Origin: Heliomicrobium undosum
GTDB taxonomy: Bacteria > Bacillota > Desulfitobacteriia > Heliobacteriales > Heliobacteriaceae
NCBI RefSeq assembly: GCF_009877425.1
Contig: NZ_WXEY01000003.1
Location: forward strand, 1 to 64,000
DNA: 64,000 nucleotides
Reading direction: 5' to 3'
A program made the position numbers and the translations under genes. Below the pieces are notes generated by a model that made no database searches, was not told where the DNA came from, and saw nothing but the letters and a program-made list of their open reading frames with translations. Shown one piece after another: positions 8,850 to 17,692 of the stretch. Position 1 is the first letter of the stretch, and every line of letters starts with the position of its first letter.

Positions 8850-10150
8850 GTTTGAACCATAAATCGGCGCCAGTGGAGATCCGGGAGCAACTCTCTTTCC
8901 CGGAGCATATCCTCATCGATTCCTTGCGCCGCCTTCACTCAGAACCGGCCATCGAGGGCTGCGCCATCTTGTCGACCTGCAACCGGACGGAGGTCTATGC
9001 AGCCACGACAGACATCGAAAAGGGACAGGCCGCCGTCCGCCGCTTCTTTACCCAGTCAGGCAAGCTGGAGGCTGACAAATTCGCCAGCTTCTTTTACACC
9101 CACACCCTCTACGACGCCATTCGCCATCTCTTCCGCGTCGCCGCAGGCCTCGATTCGATGGTGCTCGGCGAGACACAGATCCTCGGCCAGGTCCGGCGGA
9201 CCTACCAGGCGGCTTGTGAGGCGGGAACCTCCAACAGCATCCTTAACACCTGGTTTCAGCAGGCGATCACCGTCGGCAAACGCATCCGCACGGAGACCGG
9301 CATCGACCAGCATGCCGTATCCACCTCCTATACGGCCGTTGAACTGGCCAAACAGGTCTTCACCACCCTGGAAGGCCGCTCGGCGCTGATCCTCGGCGCC
9401 GGCAAGATGAGCGAACTTACCCTGACCCACCTAATCGCCAACGGTGTCACCACGGTCCTCGTAGCCAACCGCACCCGCGAACGGGCCGAGGAACTGGCAC
9501 GCCGCTGCGGCGGCAAGGCCGTCTCTTATGACGAGATCTCGGCGCGGATGGAGGAGTCTGACATCGTCATCTCCTGCACTGCAGCGACTCACTACGTCAT
9601 CCGGCGCGAACTGGTGGAAAAGGTCATGAGCACCCGTCCCGACCGCCCGCTTTTCTTGATCGACATCGCTGTTCCCCGGGATATCGATCCCGCCGTGGCC
9701 ACCGTGCCCGGTGTGCATCTTTTCGATATCGACGACCTGCAAAGCGTCGTCGACCAGAACCTGGCCCAGCGCCAGAAGGCGGCCTCTGAAGCCGAACTCA
9801 TTGTGGAACAGGAGATCGCCGAGTTTCTCAAATGGCTCAACTCCCTGTTTGTCGTACCCACCATCGTCGCGCTAAAAAACAAGGGGGAGGCGATCCGGGA
9901 AAAAGAACTGGAGCGAGTTTTAGCGAAGCTGAAAAGTCTCTCTGACAAGGACCAGAAGACCATCGGCGCCATGGCATCATCGATCGTCAAACAACTGCTC
10001 CATGACCCCATCACCCAGATCCGCCACTATGCGGCCAGCCCGGAAGGGCACCTCTACTCAGAGATCCTGCAAAACCTCTTTTCCCTCGAGATCGCCGGAC
10101 AGCGGTCCAAAGGCCGCGACGATCAATCTGATAGAAGGAGTCAGCCGTAA
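8831..10150 (+). CDS. hemA: Glutamyl-tRNA reductase
   Basis: 439 residues from a GTG start inside the end of the previous gene. The catalytic cysteine is C50 in LSTCNRTEVYA; GLDSMVLGETQILGQV and the NADPH-binding LILGAGKMSE motif follow. It reduces glutamyl-tRNA to glutamate-1-semialdehyde, the first committed step of tetrapyrrole synthesis in the C5 pathway. Its stop overlaps the hemC start (TAATG). The C-terminal dimerisation helices are present, so it is full length. Confidence 0.95.
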   Translation: MFIFVVGLNHKSAPVEIREQLSFPEHILIDSLRRLHSEPAIEGCAILSTCNRTEVYAATTDIEKGQAAVRRFFTQSGKLEADKFASFFYTHTLYDAIRHLFRVAAGLDSMVLGETQILGQVRRTYQAACEAGTSNSILNTWFQQAITVGKRIRTETGIDQHAVSTSYTAVELAKQVFTTLEGRSALILGAGKMSELTLTHLIANGVTTVLVANRTRERAEELARRCGGKAVSYDEISARMEESDIVISCTAATHYVIRRELVEKVMSTRPDRPLFLIDIAVPRDIDPAVATVPGVHLFDIDDLQSVVDQNLAQRQKAASEAELIVEQEIAEFLKWLNSLFVVPTIVALKNKGEAIREKELERVLAKLKSLSDKDQKTIGAMASSIVKQLLHDPITQIRHYAASPEGHLYSEILQNLFSLEIAGQRSKGRDDQSDRRSQP

Positions 10151-11094
10151 TGTCAGCACTTCAACGACCCGTTGTCATCGGTACCCGGGACAGCGCCCTC
10201 GCCCTCTGGCAGACCCACTGGGTGCTTGAACGCCTGAAAGAGCTCTATCCAGAACAATCCTTTGAGGTCAAGCACATCAAAACCAAGGGTGACAAGATCC
10301 TCGACGTAGCCCTGGCCAAAATCGGCGACAAGGGGCTCTTCACGAAGGAATTGGAAGTGGCCATGCTGAATGGCGAGATTGACATGGCCGTCCACTCCAT
10401 GAAAGACCTGCCGACGGTCTTGCCGGAAGGCTGCACGATCGGCGCTATCTGTGTGCGCGAGGACTGCCGCGACATCCTAATCTCCCGCGACGGCGGCGGT
10501 CTGGAAGACCTGCCCCAGGTCGCGAAGGTCGGCACGGCCAGCCTGCGCCGCAAGGCCCAACTATGGAAGGTGCGTCCCGATCTCCAACTCGTCGATATCC
10601 GCGGCAACCTGCAGACGCGGATGCGCAAGATGGAAGAACAAAACCTCGACGGTCTGATCCTGGCTGCCGCTGGCGTGAAGCGCCTCGGCTGGGCCGAGAA
10701 GATCACCGAATACATACCCGTCGACATGTGCCTGCCGGCTGTCGGCCAGGGTTCTGTGGGCATCGAGATCCGTGAAGGCGACGAAGAGATCGGTCGCCTC
10801 GTGGGCGCTTTGAACCACGCCGAATCGGCCGTCTGTGTCCGCGCCGAACGGGCGCTGCTCCGCACCCTTGAGGGCGGCTGCCAGGTGCCCATTGGTTCGC
10901 TTGGCCGCTTGTGCGGCGACAAACTCATCGTCGATGGTGTCGTCGCCTCCCTGGACGGCAAGAACATCTGCCGCGACCAAGTGGAGGGCGATCCGGCTGA
11001 TCCCGAAGAAGCGGGCGTCCGTCTGGCCGAAAAACTGCTGCAACAGGGGGCCAGAGAGATATTAATCCAAGTAAGACAGGAGACGGATCTGTGA
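10150..11094 (+). CDS. hemC: Hydroxymethylbilane synthase (porphobilinogen deaminase)
   Basis: 314 residues with AGAAGGAG upstream. Family blocks are HIKTKGDKI, HSMKDLPT with catalytic D86, and EGGCQVPIG, in which C244 carries the dipyrromethane cofactor. It joins four porphobilinogen molecules into hydroxymethylbilane in the cytoplasm. The gene overlaps hemA by one base and the next gene by four. Confidence 0.96.
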   Translation: MSALQRPVVIGTRDSALALWQTHWVLERLKELYPEQSFEVKHIKTKGDKILDVALAKIGDKGLFTKELEVAMLNGEIDMAVHSMKDLPTVLPEGCTIGAICVREDCRDILISRDGGGLEDLPQVAKVGTASLRRKAQLWKVRPDLQLVDIRGNLQTRMRKMEEQNLDGLILAAAGVKRLGWAEKITEYIPVDMCLPAVGQGSVGIEIREGDEEIGRLVGALNHAESAVCVRAERALLRTLEGGCQVPIGSLGRLCGDKLIVDGVVASLDGKNICRDQVEGDPADPEEAGVRLAEKLLQQGAREILIQVRQETDL

Positions 11095-12638
11095 TGAAGC
11101 AAAAGGTAGGGAAGGTTTATCTGGTCGGCGCCGGACCGGGGGATCCGGGCCTCATCACCGTGAAAGGTCTGGAGTGCATCAAAAAGGCCGAGGTGCTCGT
11201 CTACGACCGCCTGGCCGGTCACCGGTTGCTCACCTATGCGCGGCCTGACGCCGAACTTATCTTCGTTGGCAAAGGGCCGGACAAGCATGTCTATAGACAG
11301 GAAGAGATCAACGAAGTCCTCAAGGTCAAAGGCCTGGAAGGCAAGATCGTTACCCGCCTGAAAGGCGGCGACCCCTTCGTCTTCGGTCGCGGCGGCGAAG
11401 AAGCGGAAGTCCTCCGCGAAGCCGGCGTTCCCTTCGAGATCGTCCCCGGTATCACCTCGGCCATCTCCGTTCCGGCCTATGCCGGCATCCCCGTCACCCA
11501 CCGCGACTTCACCTCCAACTTCGCCGTCATCACCGGCAATGAAGACCCCACCAAGGAAGATTCGGCTATCGACTGGGCCAAAATCAGCACCGGCATCGGC
11601 ACCCTCGTCTTCCTGATGGGCATGGGCAATCTGCCCCATATCGCCGCGAAGCTGATGGAACACGGCCGCAGCCCTGAGACGCCGGTCGGCCTGATCCGCT
11701 GGGGCACCCGCCCGGAACAGCGCACCCTGACGGGCACCCTGGCCGACATCGCCCAGAAGGCGAAAGAAGCGGCCTTCCAGAACCCGGCCATCATCATCGT
11801 CGGCGAAGTGGTCAAACTGCGCGAAAAGCTGGCCTGGCTCGAAGAAAGACCCCTCTTCGGCAAACGCATTGTCGTCACCCGCTCCCGCCAGCAGGCGTCG
11901 GCTTTCGCTGCCCGCCTGGAAGAAATGGGCGGCGAGCCCTGGGAGTTCCCCACCATCGACATTCAGGAGCCGGAAGATCCCGCGCCGATGGAAGAAGCCA
12001 TCGCCAAGGTTCACGAATACGAGTGGATCATTTTCACCTCTCCCAACGGCGTGCAGCGTTTCTTTGAGCGCTTCTTCGCCATCGGCCACGACATCCGCGA
12101 ACTCTGCGGCATCCGTCTCTGCGCCATCGGGCCGCAAACCCGCAAGGAACTGCAGAAGTTTGGCCTGAAGACCGACTTCGTGCCGGAAGAATACCGCGCC
12201 GAGGCCATCATCGAAGGGTTGAAAAACCTCGACGACTGGCAGGGCCGCAAGGTGTTGCTGCCCCGGGCCGACATCGCCCGCAAGATCCTTCCTGAAGCCC
12301 TGGCCTCCTTCGGCGCCCAGGTCGACGATGTGGTCGCTTACCGCACCGTCCGCGGCGGCGGCGACGCCGTCCTGCTCCGTCAGATGCTGCAAGACAAGCT
12401 GATCCACGCCGTCACCTTCACCAGTTCCTCCACCGCCCGTAACTTCGTCGACATGCTCGGCGTGGAAGATGTGGCTGAACGCAATGCCCTGCTCGAAGGC
12501 GTGACTATGGCTTCCATCGGTCCCATCACCTCCGACACGATGCGCGAACTGGGCTTGAATGTGGACGTGGAAGCCACCGAATACACCATCCCTGGTTTGA
12601 CAAAGGCGTTGCTGTCCTACTGGGGCATCAACGAGTAA
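11091..12638 (+). CDS. Uroporphyrinogen-III methyltransferase / uroporphyrinogen-III synthase fusion
   Basis: 515 residues from GTG 11091 (or 514 from ATG 11094). Residues about 8-245 are the SAM-dependent methyltransferase ([15 protein letters not shown], and [15 protein letters not shown]), which makes precorrin-2. Residues about 255-510 are the HemD synthase domain ([35 protein letters not shown]), which closes the tetrapyrrole ring. The fusion places the branch to siroheme directly after ring closure, fitting a cell that makes heme from siroheme. Often written cobA/hemD or cysG-hemD. Confidence 0.94.
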   Translation: MMKQKVGKVYLVGAGPGDPGLITVKGLECIKKAEVLVYDRLAGHRLLTYARPDAELIFVGKGPDKHVYRQEEINEVLKVKGLEGKIVTRLKGGDPFVFGRGGEEAEVLREAGVPFEIVPGITSAISVPAYAGIPVTHRDFTSNFAVITGNEDPTKEDSAIDWAKISTGIGTLVFLMGMGNLPHIAAKLMEHGRSPETPVGLIRWGTRPEQRTLTGTLADIAQKAKEAAFQNPAIIIVGEVVKLREKLAWLEERPLFGKRIVVTRSRQQASAFAARLEEMGGEPWEFPTIDIQEPEDPAPMEEAIAKVHEYEWIIFTSPNGVQRFFERFFAIGHDIRELCGIRLCAIGPQTRKELQKFGLKTDFVPEEYRAEAIIEGLKNLDDWQGRKVLLPRADIARKILPEALASFGAQVDDVVAYRTVRGGGDAVLLRQMLQDKLIHAVTFTSSSTARNFVDMLGVEDVAERNALLEGVTMASIGPITSDTMRELGLNVDVEATEYTIPGLTKALLSYWGINE

Positions 12639-12697
12639 TCGCTACGAGTAAACCTTTGCTGAGCCAAGTCCACAGGGCCTTATTCTAGAAACATAGG

Positions 12698-12854
12698 GGA
12701 AGCGTTTTCGCCGGCAAGTCTAGCAAAAGTAATGCCATGATGTCGTATGGACGCGCAGCGATGACGAAGCAACGGGAAAAACGCTTCCTGCAATTGGCGA
12801 TTTTTGCCCATATTGTCCAATAAATTTATTTAGTTTTTCATTTGATTGAAAAAC
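12698..12854 (+). promoter_or_regulatory. Structured leader before nirJ1
   Basis: Within the 234-base gap before nirJ1 there are two inverted repeats. GGAAGCGTTTTC (12698-12709) matches GAAAAACGCTTCC (12776-12788), enclosing about 65 bases. A separate hairpin, GTTTTTCA/TGAAAAAC with loop TTTGAT (12833-12854), ends just before the ribosome site. These could be an RNA switch or protein-binding sites; I recognise no known family. Confidence 0.35.
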
Positions 12855-12872
12855 GGGAGAGGAAGGAACACC

Positions 12873-14054
12873 ATGATCGGAGTAAGTAAACTGCTCTGCG
12901 GCGTAGAAAACTTTGGCGACAGCCTTCGTTATGCCCATGGCTCCAAAGGGCAACGCGATGGCGCCGTAGCCGGTTACGGCCCGGTGGTGGCCTGGAACGT
13001 GTCCCGGACCTGCAACCTTCACTGCATCCACTGCTATTCCGACTCGGATGAGATTGAATATCCCGGCGAGCTGACCACGAAAGAAGCCCTCAAGTTCATC
13101 GATGACCTGGCTGATTTCAATGTGCCCGTCCTGCTGCTCTCCGGTGGCGAGCCGCTCATGCGCCCTGACATCTTCGACCTGGTCGCCCATGCCACCAAGC
13201 GCAACATCCGCGTCACCTTTTCCACCAACGGCACCCTGATCACACCTGACGTGGCCAAGGAGATCAAGAAGTACGGCGTCGGCTATGTGGGCATCAGCCT
13301 CGACGGCATCGGCGAGAACAACGACAAGTTCCGCGGCAAGAAAGGCGCCTTTGAAGACGCCCTGGCCGGCATCCGCAACTGCCTGGCCATCGATCAGCGC
13401 GTGGGCCTGCGCTTCACCATCAACCGCCACAACGTCAACGACATTGAAAATATCTTCAACCTCATCGAAGAAGAGAAGATCCCCCGCGTCTGTTTCTACC
13501 ACCTGGTCTACTCGGGCCGTGGCAGCAACATGACGGAAGAAGACGTGAACCACGCCGAATCGCGCGCCTTCATGGACCTGCTCATGAAAAAGGCGGTCGA
13601 CTTCTTCAACCGTGGTTTCAACTGCGAGCTGCTGACCGTCGACAACCACGCCGACATCGTCTATCTCTACCTGAAGACCAAAGAAAAGAACCCCGAACTG
13701 GCCGAGAAGGTCTGGAAGCTGATGCAGCTCAACGGCGGCAACCGCTCCGGCATCGCCTTCGCCAACGTCGATTCCCAGGGCTTTGTCCACCCCGACCAGT
13801 TCACCCAGAACCACACCTTTGGCAATGTGAAGGAACGGCCCTTCAAAGAGATCTGGACCGACACCTCCAGCAGCGCCATCCTGGCTGGCCTGAAGGACCG
13901 CAAGCCTCTGCTGAAAGGCCGCTGCGCCAAGTGCAAGTGGCTCAATGTCTGCAACGGCAACTTCCGTCCCCGCGCTGAAGCCGTCACCGGCGACTTCTGG
14001 GAGTCTGATCCCGCTTGCTACCTGACTGACGAGGAAATCGGCATCGCCGAGTAA
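12873..14054 (+). CDS. nirJ1: Radical SAM protein NirJ1 (AhbC-like, heme biosynthesis)
   Basis: 393 residues from ATG 12873, which has GGAAGGA upstream. The radical SAM cluster motif CNLHCIHC uses C47, C51 and C54. The C-terminal SPASM-like region carries a second cysteine set (CAKCKWLNVCNGN and a later ACYL). In the siroheme route AhbC removes acetate side chains from didecarboxysiroheme to give Fe-coproporphyrin III; NirJ in heme d1 synthesis does related chemistry. The position between hemD and hemB with nirJ2, ahbA and ahbB nearby supports the AhbC-like role, though which of NirJ1 and NirJ2 does which step rests on family naming. Confidence 0.85.
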   Translation: MIGVSKLLCGVENFGDSLRYAHGSKGQRDGAVAGYGPVVAWNVSRTCNLHCIHCYSDSDEIEYPGELTTKEALKFIDDLADFNVPVLLLSGGEPLMRPDIFDLVAHATKRNIRVTFSTNGTLITPDVAKEIKKYGVGYVGISLDGIGENNDKFRGKKGAFEDALAGIRNCLAIDQRVGLRFTINRHNVNDIENIFNLIEEEKIPRVCFYHLVYSGRGSNMTEEDVNHAESRAFMDLLMKKAVDFFNRGFNCELLTVDNHADIVYLYLKTKEKNPELAEKVWKLMQLNGGNRSGIAFANVDSQGFVHPDQFTQNHTFGNVKERPFKEIWTDTSSSAILAGLKDRKPLLKGRCAKCKWLNVCNGNFRPRAEAVTGDFWESDPACYLTDEEIGIAE

Positions 14055-14119
14055 CCGGCAGCATCGACGCGATGCTTGCCTGACCTTTACGTGATGTTTA
14101 TTGGGAGGGAATCAACGGG

Positions 14120-15109
14120 ATGAAACACATCCTTTCCGGCTACCCCATTCAGCGGCCCCGGCGCCTGCGGGAGAACGCGGTTCTGCGCGACATGGTGCGG
14201 GAATTTCATCTTCGTCCGGAAGACCTGATCTACCCGCTCTTCGCCGTTCCGGGGAAAGACGTCGTCAATCCCGTCAGTTCCATGCCAGGCGTATGCCAGC
14301 TCTCTGTCGACAACATCGTCAAAGAGGCTGTCGACGCCTACAAGGCGGGCGTCCGGTCGGTGGAACTGTTTGGCATCCCGCCTGAAAAGGATGAGGTCGC
14401 TTCCGGCGCTTATGATCCCAACGGCATCGTCCAAGAGGCGGTCAAGGCGGTCAAGGACGCGTGCCCTGAGTTGTACGTCATCACCGACGTCTGCCTCTGC
14501 CAGTACACGACGAACGGCCATTGCGGCATCGTCGACGGCAACCGCATCCTCAACGACCCGTCCCTCGATTACCTGGCCAGAACGGCTGTCTCCCATGCCG
14601 AAGCGGGCGCCGATATGGTCGCTCCTTCGGACATGATGGACGGGCGGGTCGGCGCTATCCGCGACGCCCTCGACGAGTCCGGCTTTGAGGGCGTGCCGAT
14701 TATGTCCTACTCAGCCAAGTACGCTTCTGCCTTCTACGGGCCTTTCCGAGATGCGGCCGAGTCGTCGCCCAAGTGGGGCGACCGCCGCTCTTACCAGATG
14801 GACCCTGGCAATAGCACCGAGGCGCTTCGCGAGACAGCGCTGGACATCCAGGAGGGCTGCGACATCATCATGGTCAAGCCCGGTCTGGCCTACCTGGACA
14901 TCGTCCGCCGTCTGAAGGAGACCTTTGACCTGCCGGTGGCCATCTACAACGTCTCCGGCGAGTACTCCATGGTCAAGGCGGCCGCTGCCCAGGGCTGGAT
15001 CGATGAGAAGCGGATCACCCTGGAGATCCTGCTCAGCATGAAGCGGGCCGGGGCGGATCTGATCATCAGCTATCATGCGAAGGATGCGATTCGGTGGATG
15101 AACGAGTAG
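14120..15109 (+). CDS. hemB: Delta-aminolevulinic acid dehydratase (porphobilinogen synthase)
   Basis: 329 residues with GGGAGGG upstream. Active-site lysines are K200 (SYSAKYASAFYGPFR) and K253 (MVKPGLAYLD). The metal-site cysteines C125, C127 and C135 (VCLCQYTTNGHC) mark the zinc-dependent type. It condenses two aminolevulinate molecules into porphobilinogen. A short hairpin (GCATCG/CGATGC, about 14059-14073) lies between nirJ1 and this gene. It is followed by a repeat-filled gap before nirJ2. Confidence 0.95.
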   Translation: MKHILSGYPIQRPRRLRENAVLRDMVREFHLRPEDLIYPLFAVPGKDVVNPVSSMPGVCQLSVDNIVKEAVDAYKAGVRSVELFGIPPEKDEVASGAYDPNGIVQEAVKAVKDACPELYVITDVCLCQYTTNGHCGIVDGNRILNDPSLDYLARTAVSHAEAGADMVAPSDMMDGRVGAIRDALDESGFEGVPIMSYSAKYASAFYGPFRDAAESSPKWGDRRSYQMDPGNSTEALRETALDIQEGCDIIMVKPGLAYLDIVRRLKETFDLPVAIYNVSGEYSMVKAAAAQGWIDEKRITLEILLSMKRAGADLIISYHAKDAIRWMNE

Positions 15110-15112
15110 GCG

Positions 15113-15500
15113 CCGCTCCGCCTACCGCTCACTGCGCCGATACACCCCCAACTTACGTGTTGGGGAAGCGGGGGTGTATTGGCTCCGTTCGCTAAGAGCT
15201 CCGCGGCGGCTCGCTCAACGTCAGAGCGGGCGCGCCAAACGATTAGGGTTTTTCTGCATGTCGTGGCGCGCCTTTTTCGCTCTGCCGCCTCGCTCGCTTT
15301 TCGCCGCTCCGCTCAAATCGCTCACTGCGCCGATACGCCCCCTGCAGACACTCAGGGAAGCGGGGGTGTATTGGCTCCGTTCACTAAGAGCTCCGCGGCG
15401 ACTCGCTCCGCTCAAACCGCTCACTGCGCCAATACACCCCATGCTTCGGCTATCATTTGCGATTAGCGGGGGTGTATCGGCTCCGTTTGCTAAGAAATGC
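15113..15500. repeat. Intergenic stem-loop array with a dispersed repeat
   Basis: Three hairpins share arms of the kind CGATACACCCCC ... GGGGGTGTATTGG: about 15138-15182, 15331-15376 and 15428-15483. Between the first two is a GC-rich block, about 15225-15335, whose words CTGCATGTCG and TTCGCCGCTCCGC recur inverted near 34.4 kb. Phrases such as GGCTCCGTTC, CTAAGAGCTCCGCGGCG and CGCTCACTGCGCC are themselves repeated. Open frames across it are low-complexity by-products of the repeats, not genes. The array lies in the hemB-nirJ2 gap. Confidence 0.8.
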
Positions 15501-15558
15501 TGAATTGTAACTAGACAGAAAAGTCATATTTATCCACCGAAAAAGGAGGGGCTCTTTC

Positions 15559-16554
15559 TTGATTATTTCCTGGAATACAACGAACCAGTGCAATATGTTC
15601 TGTGACCACTGCTACCGTGATGCGGGGGCGAAGGCGGATCAGGAGTTGAATACGCAAGAGGGCAAGCAACTGCTCGATGAGATCGCCAAGGCCGGCTTTA
15701 AGATCATGATCTTCTCCGGCGGGGAGCCGCTCATGCGGCCTGATATCGTCGAACTGGTCGCGTATGCCACCTCGAAGGGCTTGCGCTCTGTCTTTGGCAC
15801 CAACGGCACGCTGATCACGCGGGAACTGGCCCGTGATCTGAAAAAGGCCGGCGCCATGGGCATGGGGATCTCCCTTGACTCGTTGGACAAGCAGAAGCAC
15901 GACGAGTTCCGTCGTTACCCCGGCGCCTGGGATGAGGCGGTTCGTGGGATGGAGAACTGCCGTGAGGAAGGTCTGGGCTTCCAGATCCACACGACCGTCA
16001 TGGACTGGAACCGTCATGAGGTCAATGCGCTCACCGATTTCGCCGTCGAGATCGGCGCTGTCGGCCACCACACCTTCTTCCTGGTGCCCACCGGCCGGGC
16101 TGTCAGCATCGAGGAAGAGTCGCTGAAGGCGGAGCAGTATGAAGAGATCCTGACGGAGATTATGGAGAAGCAGAAGACCGTTGACATCGAACTGAAGCCG
16201 ACCTGCGCTCCCCAGTTCATGCGTATCGCCAAGGAAATGGGCATGGACATGCGCTATGCCCGGGGCTGCCTGGCTGGCACCCACTACTGCATCATCTCGC
16301 CTGTCGGTGTCGTCCAGCCCTGCGCCTACCTGAACATCTCCGCCGGCAATGTCCGTGAGATGCCCTTCTCGGAGATCTGGAAAACGGCCCCCATCTTCGA
16401 AGAACTGCGCACGCTGAAGTATGAAGGCGGCTGCGGCTCCTGCAAATACCGCTATTCCTGCGGCGGCTGCCGGGCTCGCGCCTACTACTATCACAACGGG
16501 AACTTCATGGCCGAAGAACCCTGGTGCCTCTACCACGGCCGGAAGGGGTACTAA
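15559..16554 (+). CDS. nirJ2: Radical SAM protein NirJ2 (AhbD-like, heme biosynthesis)
   Basis: 331 residues from TTG 15559, with AAAGGAGG about 8 bases upstream. The cluster motif CNMFCDHC uses C11, C15 and C18, so the protein begins almost at its radical SAM core. The C-terminus has a second cysteine-rich site (GGCGSCKYRYSCGGCRAR). AhbD decarboxylates the two propionates of Fe-coproporphyrin III to give heme; this gene directly precedes ahbA and ahbB, matching the siroheme pathway. It is a paralogue of nirJ1, sharing FSGGEPLMRPDI-type blocks. Confidence 0.85.
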   Translation: MIISWNTTNQCNMFCDHCYRDAGAKADQELNTQEGKQLLDEIAKAGFKIMIFSGGEPLMRPDIVELVAYATSKGLRSVFGTNGTLITRELARDLKKAGAMGMGISLDSLDKQKHDEFRRYPGAWDEAVRGMENCREEGLGFQIHTTVMDWNRHEVNALTDFAVEIGAVGHHTFFLVPTGRAVSIEEESLKAEQYEEILTEIMEKQKTVDIELKPTCAPQFMRIAKEMGMDMRYARGCLAGTHYCIISPVGVVQPCAYLNISAGNVREMPFSEIWKTAPIFEELRTLKYEGGCGSCKYRYSCGGCRARAYYYHNGNFMAEEPWCLYHGRKGY

Positions 16555-16557
16555 GCC

Positions 16558-17043
16558 ATGAGCCTTGATGACCTGGATCGGCGCTTACTCACCATCATCC
16601 AGTCATCCTTTCCCATCGTCGCCGAACCCTATAAGCAACTGGCTGAAACGCTGGGAACAACCGAATCCGATGTGATCGAGCGGGTGCAGCGGTTCAAGGA
16701 CCAGGGGCTCGTCCGGCGCATCGGCGGGATCTTCGATTCCCGCGCCCTCGGCTACAAGTCGACCCTCTGCGCCATGAAAGCGCCTGCCGATAAGCTGGAC
16801 CTGGCCATTGAGGTTGTCAACAGCTACCCCGGTGTCACTCACAACTACCTGCGGGAGCATGAGTTCAACGTCTGGTTCACGTTGATCACGCCTTCGCCGG
16901 AGTACATGGACAAGGTGCTCGACGAGATCCGGGAAAAGACGGGCTGTGAGGTTCACAACCTGCCGGCGGTTCGCTTTTTCAAGATCAAGGTCGATTTCAA
17001 ACTGGACAAGCAATCCCCAACCGCTGCTGCGGCGGCGGAATGA
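16558..17043 (+). CDS. ahbA: Siroheme decarboxylase subunit, AhbA type (NirD/L-like)
   Basis: 161 residues. An N-terminal helix-turn-helix of the Lrp/AsnC kind (residues about 5-55) is followed by an alpha-beta sandwich; this fold is reused in siroheme decarboxylases. Blocks RRIGGIFDSRALGYKS and YLREHEFNVWFTL are typical of AhbA/NirD-like proteins. With AhbB it removes two carboxyl groups from siroheme to make 12,18-didecarboxysiroheme. It starts 3 bases after nirJ2 and its stop overlaps an ATG of the next frame. It could be mistaken for a transcription regulator, but context argues for the enzyme. Confidence 0.87.
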   Translation: MSLDDLDRRLLTIIQSSFPIVAEPYKQLAETLGTTESDVIERVQRFKDQGLVRRIGGIFDSRALGYKSTLCAMKAPADKLDLAIEVVNSYPGVTHNYLREHEFNVWFTLITPSPEYMDKVLDEIREKTGCEVHNLPAVRFFKIKVDFKLDKQSPTAAAAAE

Positions 17044-17066
17044 CGCGCGGGAGGGAATGGCAGGCA

Positions 17067-17543
17067 ATGCTGACAGAAACCGATAAGAAGCTGATTCGCC
17101 TCTTGCAGGACGACCTGCCCGTCGTGTCGCGACCCTTTGCGGCGCTGGCCGAACAGGTGGGGCTGACCGAAGAGGATGTGATCGCCCGCGCGCGCCGCTA
17201 CCATGAGGAAGGGCAGATGCGCCGCTTCGGCGTCGCCCTGCGCCACCGGGAAGTGGGCTTTACCGCCAACGGAATGGGCTGTTGGGATGTGCCGGAGGAG
17301 CGGGCTGAAGAGGTAGGCCGGATCATGGCTACCTTCCCTGAGGCCTCCCATTGCTACCAGCGCCCCCGCTTCGACGGCTGGCCTTACAGCCACTTTACCA
17401 TGATCCACGGCGAGAGCCGTGAGGATTGTGAAGCGGTGGCCCGCCGCATCTCGGCCGCGACGGGGATCACCAACTACCGCCTGCTCTTCTCCACAGAGGA
17501 ACTGAAGAAGACGAGCATGCGCTATTTTACCGAAGAAGCATAG
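17067..17543 (+). CDS. ahbB: Siroheme decarboxylase subunit, AhbB type (NirL/H-like)
   Basis: 158 residues from ATG 17067; an in-frame ATG at 17040 overlaps the ahbA stop and would add nine residues. The homologous start METDKK-like motif ([14 protein letters not shown]) favours 17067. It has the same HTH-plus-sandwich design as AhbA, with [14 protein letters not shown] and [17 protein letters not shown]. It should pair with AhbA as the second half of siroheme decarboxylase. Confidence 0.87.
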   Translation: MLTETDKKLIRLLQDDLPVVSRPFAALAEQVGLTEEDVIARARRYHEEGQMRRFGVALRHREVGFTANGMGCWDVPEERAEEVGRIMATFPEASHCYQRPRFDGWPYSHFTMIHGESREDCEAVARRISAATGITNYRLLFSTEELKKTSMRYFTEEA

Positions 17544-17567
17544 GAAAAACTGTATTGACGCCACAGT

Positions 17568-17611
17568 CAGCACCCGCGAGGCGGGGCCCTTGCCGGCCCC
17601 GCGTGGGTGCT
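17568..17611 (+). terminator. Strong hairpin between ahbB and hemL
   Basis: Long stem built on AGCACCC...GGGTGCT and GGGGCC/GGCCCC, followed by GCTTTCG rather than a clean T-run. It may end or attenuate transcription before hemL, or protect the upstream mRNA. It also shows that hemL should not start at upstream in-frame codons. Confidence 0.55.
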
Positions 17612-17692
17612 GCTTTCGTAAAAGGTTTTTTCGGAACTCTTGGCGAAAAGAAGCATTCTAATAAAATCGCACTGGAAAGGCGGGCGACTTTT

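Noticed and set aside
10245-12407. Very long minus-strand open frame (720 codons) opposite hemC and cobA-hemD
   Set aside because: It has no family features or ribosome site and mirrors the strong codon bias of the real genes on the plus strand.
15113-15500. CRISPR array
   Set aside because: Repeats are inverted, of unequal spacing and without uniform spacers; no cas gene in the window.
15174-15503. Open frames across the repeat region
   Set aside because: They are low-complexity, repeat-derived and have no ribosome site; the region is better explained as hairpins and repeats.
16558-17543. Lrp/AsnC transcription regulators
   Set aside because: The fold is shared, but sequence blocks and heme-cluster context fit siroheme decarboxylase subunits.
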